From JASFEQ01 sp050124735 (GTDB taxonomy: Bacteria > Desulfobacterota > DSM-4660 > Desulfatiglandales > HGW-15): a stretch of 8,486 bases of DNA. Below the pieces are notes generated by a model. The model searched no databases. It was not told the origin of the DNA and saw only the letters and a list, made by a program, of their open reading frames with translations. A program made the position numbers and the translations under genes. This document shows positions 6,363 to 8,486 of the stretch, piece by piece. The stretch is from contig JASFEQ010000184.1 in assembly GCA_050124735.1 (NCBI GenBank), forward strand, positions 1 to 8,486, in the 5' to 3' direction. Every line of letters begins with the position of its first letter. The stretch's first letter is position 1.

Positions 6363-6518
6363 CTATCCCAACCTTGTGTCAGGACCTGTATCGCCGCAAT
6401 CTGGGATGTAACATGAAACATCTACAAACTCGCACTTCTCTTTGCAACCAGGACACTTTTCAGGTGGTTTGTCGGCTTGCAGGGTATACCCACACTTTTG
6501 GCATTTCCAATCCGGCAT
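6363..6518 (-). CDS. 51-residue rubrerythrin-type rubredoxin knuckle protein
   Basis: This short gene is easy to miss. The protein begins MPDWKCQKCGYTLQ. It has C6-x2-C9-G-Y, then 12 residues, then C22-P-G-C25. That spacing is the one found in the C-terminal rubredoxin domain of rubrerythrin, shorter than in free rubredoxins. An [Fe(SCys)4] centre and an electron-transfer role are expected. Three more cysteines follow (C29, C36 and C41), which ordinary knuckles do not have. The diiron four-helix domain of rubrerythrin is missing and not encoded nearby. AAAGGAGG at 6534-6527 lies eight bases before ATG, which strongly supports translation. The gene is 108 bases downstream of the CX4C rubredoxin gene in the same direction. 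Family assignment is by motif; partner proteins are inferred. Confidence 0.85.
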   Translation of the reverse strand: MPDWKCQKCGYTLQADKPPEKCPGCKEKCEFVDVSCYIPDCGDTGPDTRLG

Positions 6519-6626
6519 CCTCTTTTCCTCCTTTCTTCACCCCCGGCCCTAACCCTTGGATCTACAGGCATAACTGGGCCATGATAGGGATGTTAGTTTG
6601 TGAGACTCCTTCAAATCTTTAAACCA

Positions 6627-6836
6627 CTAGGCGCCCTCTGCGGCCACCGAGCCAGGACCGGCCAGAGGCCTGAACATCTTCTTGCTTGCCCCACAAATGG
6701 GGCACTTCCAGTCATCTGGAAGGTCCTCAAACTGTGTGCCCTTCGGGATTTTGCCCTTTCTGTCCCCTTTGTCGGGATTGTAAATATACCCACAGTTTAA
6801 CGTCTGACACTGCCACATCTCTTCGGGCTTTGCCAT
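6627..6836 (-). CDS. rub: Rubredoxin with CX4C first knuckle and C-terminal tail
   Basis: A cytoplasmic one-iron electron carrier of 69 residues, against 52-54 for a typical rubredoxin. The second knuckle is canonical (DDWKC45-P-I-C48-G), as is the aromatic framework (W8, Y17, Y19, F36, W43, F55). The first knuckle is C10-QTLN-C15-GY, four residues between ligands instead of two. The same CX4C spacing is known from Rd-2 of Desulfovibrio desulfuricans. A 14-residue Ala/Gly-rich tail (RPLAGPGSVAAEGA) follows the fold. It lies downstream of dfx and ftnA. In Desulfovibrio the desulfoferrodoxin gene is linked to rubredoxin, which donates electrons to superoxide reductase, so this is the probable donor for the Dfx here. 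A purine-rich GGAAAGGA lies upstream of the ATG at 6836. Confidence 0.95.
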   Translation of the reverse strand: MAKPEEMWQCQTLNCGYIYNPDKGDRKGKIPKGTQFEDLPDDWKCPICGASKKMFRPLAGPGSVAAEGA

Positions 6837-6944
6837 TCTCCATTCCTTTCCTGATTTTCACTATTATCACTTTCTGGGCTTATAAGACCAAATAAGAGAA
6901 GAAGCATCTAACTTCCCGGTGGCCTCCACCATGTCTTGACTTTC

Positions 6945-7454
6945 TTACACATCAGCGGGTGCAGTGAATGTCCGCTGACCCAGTTCACGATCAAGCATGA
7001 AAAGGCCACCTTCTGCTTCACCTACCATCTTGATCTGCTGAATCACGTCATTGGCGCTATCCTCTTCCTCCACCTGCTCTGTAACAAACCATTGAAGAAA
7101 GATGTTTGTGGCATGATCATGTTCTGCCAATGCCAGTTCCACGAGTTCGTTGATCAGACCCGTCACCTTCTGCTCATGCTCCAGAACGGCCTCAAAGGTT
7201 GCAAGGGGGGAATCCCACTCTGTCGGTGGACCATCTATAGGCTTCAGCAGCACCCGCCCCCCACGCTCATTAATGAAATTATAGAATTTCATGCCGTGCA
7301 TATCCTCTTCCTGGGCCTGTACCCGCATCCAGCTGGCAAATCCGCCCAAGTTTAGGCTCTGAAAATAAGCGGCCATGGACAGGTACAGGTAGGAAGAATA
7401 GAGTTCTGCATTGATTTGCCCGTTCAGGGCCTCCTGCATTTTTTCACTAATCAT
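6945..7454 (-). CDS. ftnA: Bacterial non-haem ferritin
   Basis: Ferritin is a 24-subunit iron-storage shell that oxidises Fe(II) and so limits Fenton chemistry. All ferroxidase residues are present and, with the start chosen here, fall at the same numbers as in E. coli FtnA: E17, E50, H53, E94, Q127 and E130. The protein is 169 residues and predicted all-helical. An upstream in-frame ATG at 7460 would add two residues and overlap the dfx stop (TAATG). I prefer 7454 because AAAGGA at 7468-7463 is eight bases from it but only two from the ATG at 7460. The near-overlap with dfx shows they are co-transcribed. Confidence 0.96.
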   Translation of the reverse strand: MISEKMQEALNGQINAELYSSYLYLSMAAYFQSLNLGGFASWMRVQAQEEDMHGMKFYNFINERGGRVLLKPIDGPPTEWDSPLATFEAVLEHEQKVTGLINELVELALAEHDHATNIFLQWFVTEQVEEEDSANDVIQQIKMVGEAEGGLFMLDRELGQRTFTAPADV

Positions 7455-7459
7455 GGCCA

Positions 7460-7834
7460 TTATCCTTTCCAGAGACCGTGAAGAGTGCAGTATTCACGGG
7501 CGGTCACCCCTTTGGCCTTGATGCCAAATACCGCTTCGGGCGCATCTCCGGGCTTCAGGAATTCCCGGTAGGCCTTCCCGTCCACGATGACCTCAACCCA
7601 CTCGATGTAATGCTCCTCTTCCATAGGATGGGGCACGCTACCTACTTTCACCTTCACGCCTCCTGCCGCCTCTTCTACCACAGGGACATGTTTTTCCTTG
7701 GCGGCATCCACCGTGTTTTCCACGAATAGCTTCATGGGTTCGCCACAGCAAACCAACTCACCGTCTCCTCCGTGAACGACTTCAACAATATTCCCACATT
7801 TTTCGCACTTATAAATCTCTAATCTCTTTGCCAT
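7460..7834 (-). CDS. dfx: Desulfoferrodoxin, two-iron superoxide reductase
   Basis: Dfx reduces superoxide to hydrogen peroxide without releasing oxygen. It has 124 residues. Domain I (1-37) is a desulforedoxin-type Fe(SCys)4 site: C10, C13, C29 and C30. Domain II is the catalytic Fe(His)4(Cys) site: H49, H69, H75, H119 and C116 (YCTLHGLW), with the conserved E47-K48 pair in the substrate-guiding loop. This numbering equals that of the Desulfoarculus baarsii enzyme. AGGAGGATGAG lies just upstream of the ATG. It is downstream of tpx, which would dispose of its peroxide product, and directly upstream of ferritin and rubredoxin. Electrons likely come from rubredoxin (known for the family). Confidence 0.98.
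   Translation of the reverse strand: MAKRLEIYKCEKCGNIVEVVHGGDGELVCCGEPMKLFVENTVDAAKEKHVPVVEEAAGGVKVKVGSVPHPMEEEHYIEWVEVIVDGKAYREFLKPGDAPEAVFGIKAKGVTAREYCTLHGLWKG
7463..7468 (-). promoter_or_regulatory. Ribosome binding site that decides the ferritin start
   Basis: AAAGGA on the - strand, inside the last codons of dfx. It is eight bases before the ATG at 7454, a normal distance, and only two before the ATG at 7460, too close. Translation of ferritin is thus likely coupled to dfx. Confidence 0.55.
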
Positions 7835-7868
7835 TTCTCATCCTCCTCTTGTCTGTATATTTACTTTA

Positions 7869-7881
7869 TATCCGTCGGATA
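7869..7881. promoter_or_regulatory. Palindrome between tpx and dfx, possible operator
   Basis: TATCCG-T-CGGATA is a perfect inverted repeat (6-base arms, 1-base centre). A second inverted repeat, TCCGT-CGGAT-ACGGA at 7871-7885, overlaps it. It lies about 35 bases upstream of the dfx start in a 75-base gap. The adjoining A/T-rich stretch at 7892-7904 loosely resembles a PerR-type box. I cannot name the regulator. Confidence 0.3.
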
Positions 7882-7909
7882 CGGACTGGGCATAATTAAT
7901 AAACTGCAC

Positions 7910-8425
7910 CTAAACTAATTTGTTCACCGCATCCAGGACCGCTCCGTAGTCAGGCTCCTCTGTCAACTCCTTGACAAGCTGAACATACTGAATGATCCCT
8001 TCTCGGTCCACCACAAAAACGGCCCTCGCAAGCAACCGCAATTCCTTGATCAAAACCCCGTAAGCCTTTCCGAAACCGGCTTCGCGATGATCGGAAAGGG
8101 TGATGACTTTCTCCACACCGGCTGCGCCACACCAACGCTTCTGAGCAAAAGGCAGGTCCATGCTGATGGTCAGAATGACCACATCATCACCCAAGTTTCC
8201 TGCCTCCTCATTAAATCTTCTGGTCTCCATATCACACACGGGGGTGTCTAGAGACGGTACGGTGGAAATGATACAAACTTTGCCGCGAAATGAGGAAAGC
8301 TTTACTGGGGAAAGATCATTGTCAAGAACCTCAAATTCCGGGGCCACATCTCCCGCTTTTCGTTCCTCCCCAGCCAGGGTCAGGGGATTTCCCTTCATCG
8401 TTATCACGTTTGGCCGTTCTTCCAT
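7910..8425 (-). CDS. tpx: Thiol peroxidase, atypical two-cysteine peroxiredoxin
   Basis: Tpx reduces hydrogen peroxide and alkyl hydroperoxides using thioredoxin. From ATG at 8425 it has 171 residues, near the 165-170 usual for the family. The peroxidatic cysteine is C64 in PSLDTPVC and the resolving one is C99 in FAQKRWCGAAG, the pair that forms an intramolecular disulfide. A further C51 (KVCIIST) is not part of the catalytic pair. The start at 8425 is preferred because GGGAGG at 8439-8434 lies eight bases upstream and relatives begin with a similar ERPNVITMKG segment; an in-frame ATG at 8452 would add nine residues. It is the first complete gene of the - strand array; the promoter is probably beyond the right edge or within the last 60 bases, where I see no clear boxes. 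Confidence 0.97.
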   Translation of the reverse strand: MEERPNVITMKGNPLTLAGEERKAGDVAPEFEVLDNDLSPVKLSSFRGKVCIISTVPSLDTPVCDMETRRFNEEAGNLGDDVVILTISMDLPFAQKRWCGAAGVEKVITLSDHREAGFGKAYGVLIKELRLLARAVFVVDREGIIQYVQLVKELTEEPDYGAVLDAVNKLV

Positions 8426-8433
8426 GTCGTTAT

Positions 8434-8439
8434 CCTCCC
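8434..8439 (-). promoter_or_regulatory. Ribosome binding site that decides the tpx start
   Basis: GGGAGG on the - strand, eight bases before the ATG at 8425. It lies inside the region that would be coding if the ATG at 8452 were used, so it argues for the shorter protein. Confidence 0.6.
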
Positions 8440-8486
8440 ATTTCCATCTCAATGATGTCTGTACTTTTAAAGGTTTGGCCCTGATC

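Noticed and set aside
6901..6944. GGTGG-CCT-CCACC mini hairpin after the ferritin gene
   Set aside because: A 5-bp stem with a 3-base loop and no U-run is too weak to call as a terminator.
1..8486. CRISPR arrays, tRNA or rRNA genes, insertion sequences, phage genes or a toxin-antitoxin pair
   Set aside because: No regularly spaced repeats, cloverleaf sequences, transposase or integrase motifs were seen on either strand.

Overview
The window looks like a chromosomal segment from a strictly anaerobic bacterium, most likely a sulfate-reducing or syntrophic member of the former Deltaproteobacteria (Desulfobacterota). This rests on gene content: a Ni-Fe carbon monoxide dehydrogenase, a two-iron desulfoferrodoxin, rubredoxin, ferritin and thiol peroxidase side by side. 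Most genes have a good AGGAGG-type ribosome binding site. The taxonomic assignment is inference.

Left part (1-1120, + strand, A/T-rich by eye): a secreted or periplasmic SRPBCC (polyketide cyclase-like) protein, a strong rho-independent terminator with a 20-bp stem, a near-consensus sigma70 promoter (TTGACT-17-TATATT), and a small cysteine-containing lipoprotein.

Middle part (1248-5350, - strand): a tandem-duplicated SagB/nitroreductase-type flavoprotein; a one-cluster ferredoxin with an Asp in the second ligand position; a long hairpin; and the catalytic CODH subunit cooS, with all cluster ligands, behind a candidate promoter in a 208-bp gap.

Right part (5383-8425, - strand): a tight array of eight small proteins. 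In transcription order they are thiol peroxidase (tpx), desulfoferrodoxin/superoxide reductase (dfx), ferritin (ftnA), a CX4C rubredoxin, a 51-residue rubrerythrin-type rubredoxin knuckle, a 60-residue zinc-ribbon protein, a stand-alone FprA-type flavodoxin, and a 67-residue zinc-ribbon protein. cooS and the ferredoxin follow in the same direction.

Working model: superoxide is reduced to peroxide by Dfx using rubredoxin electrons. Peroxide is removed by Tpx. Iron is sequestered by ferritin. The flavodoxin and the rubredoxin-like proteins shuttle electrons. CODH plus ferredoxin could supply low-potential electrons from CO, a role proposed earlier for CODH-IV of Carboxydothermus hydrogenoformans, whose gene also sits near oxidative-stress genes. 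The least understood parts are the two cysteine-rich zinc ribbons and the orphan modules: a rubrerythrin knuckle without its diiron domain, and an FprA-like flavodoxin without its diiron domain.
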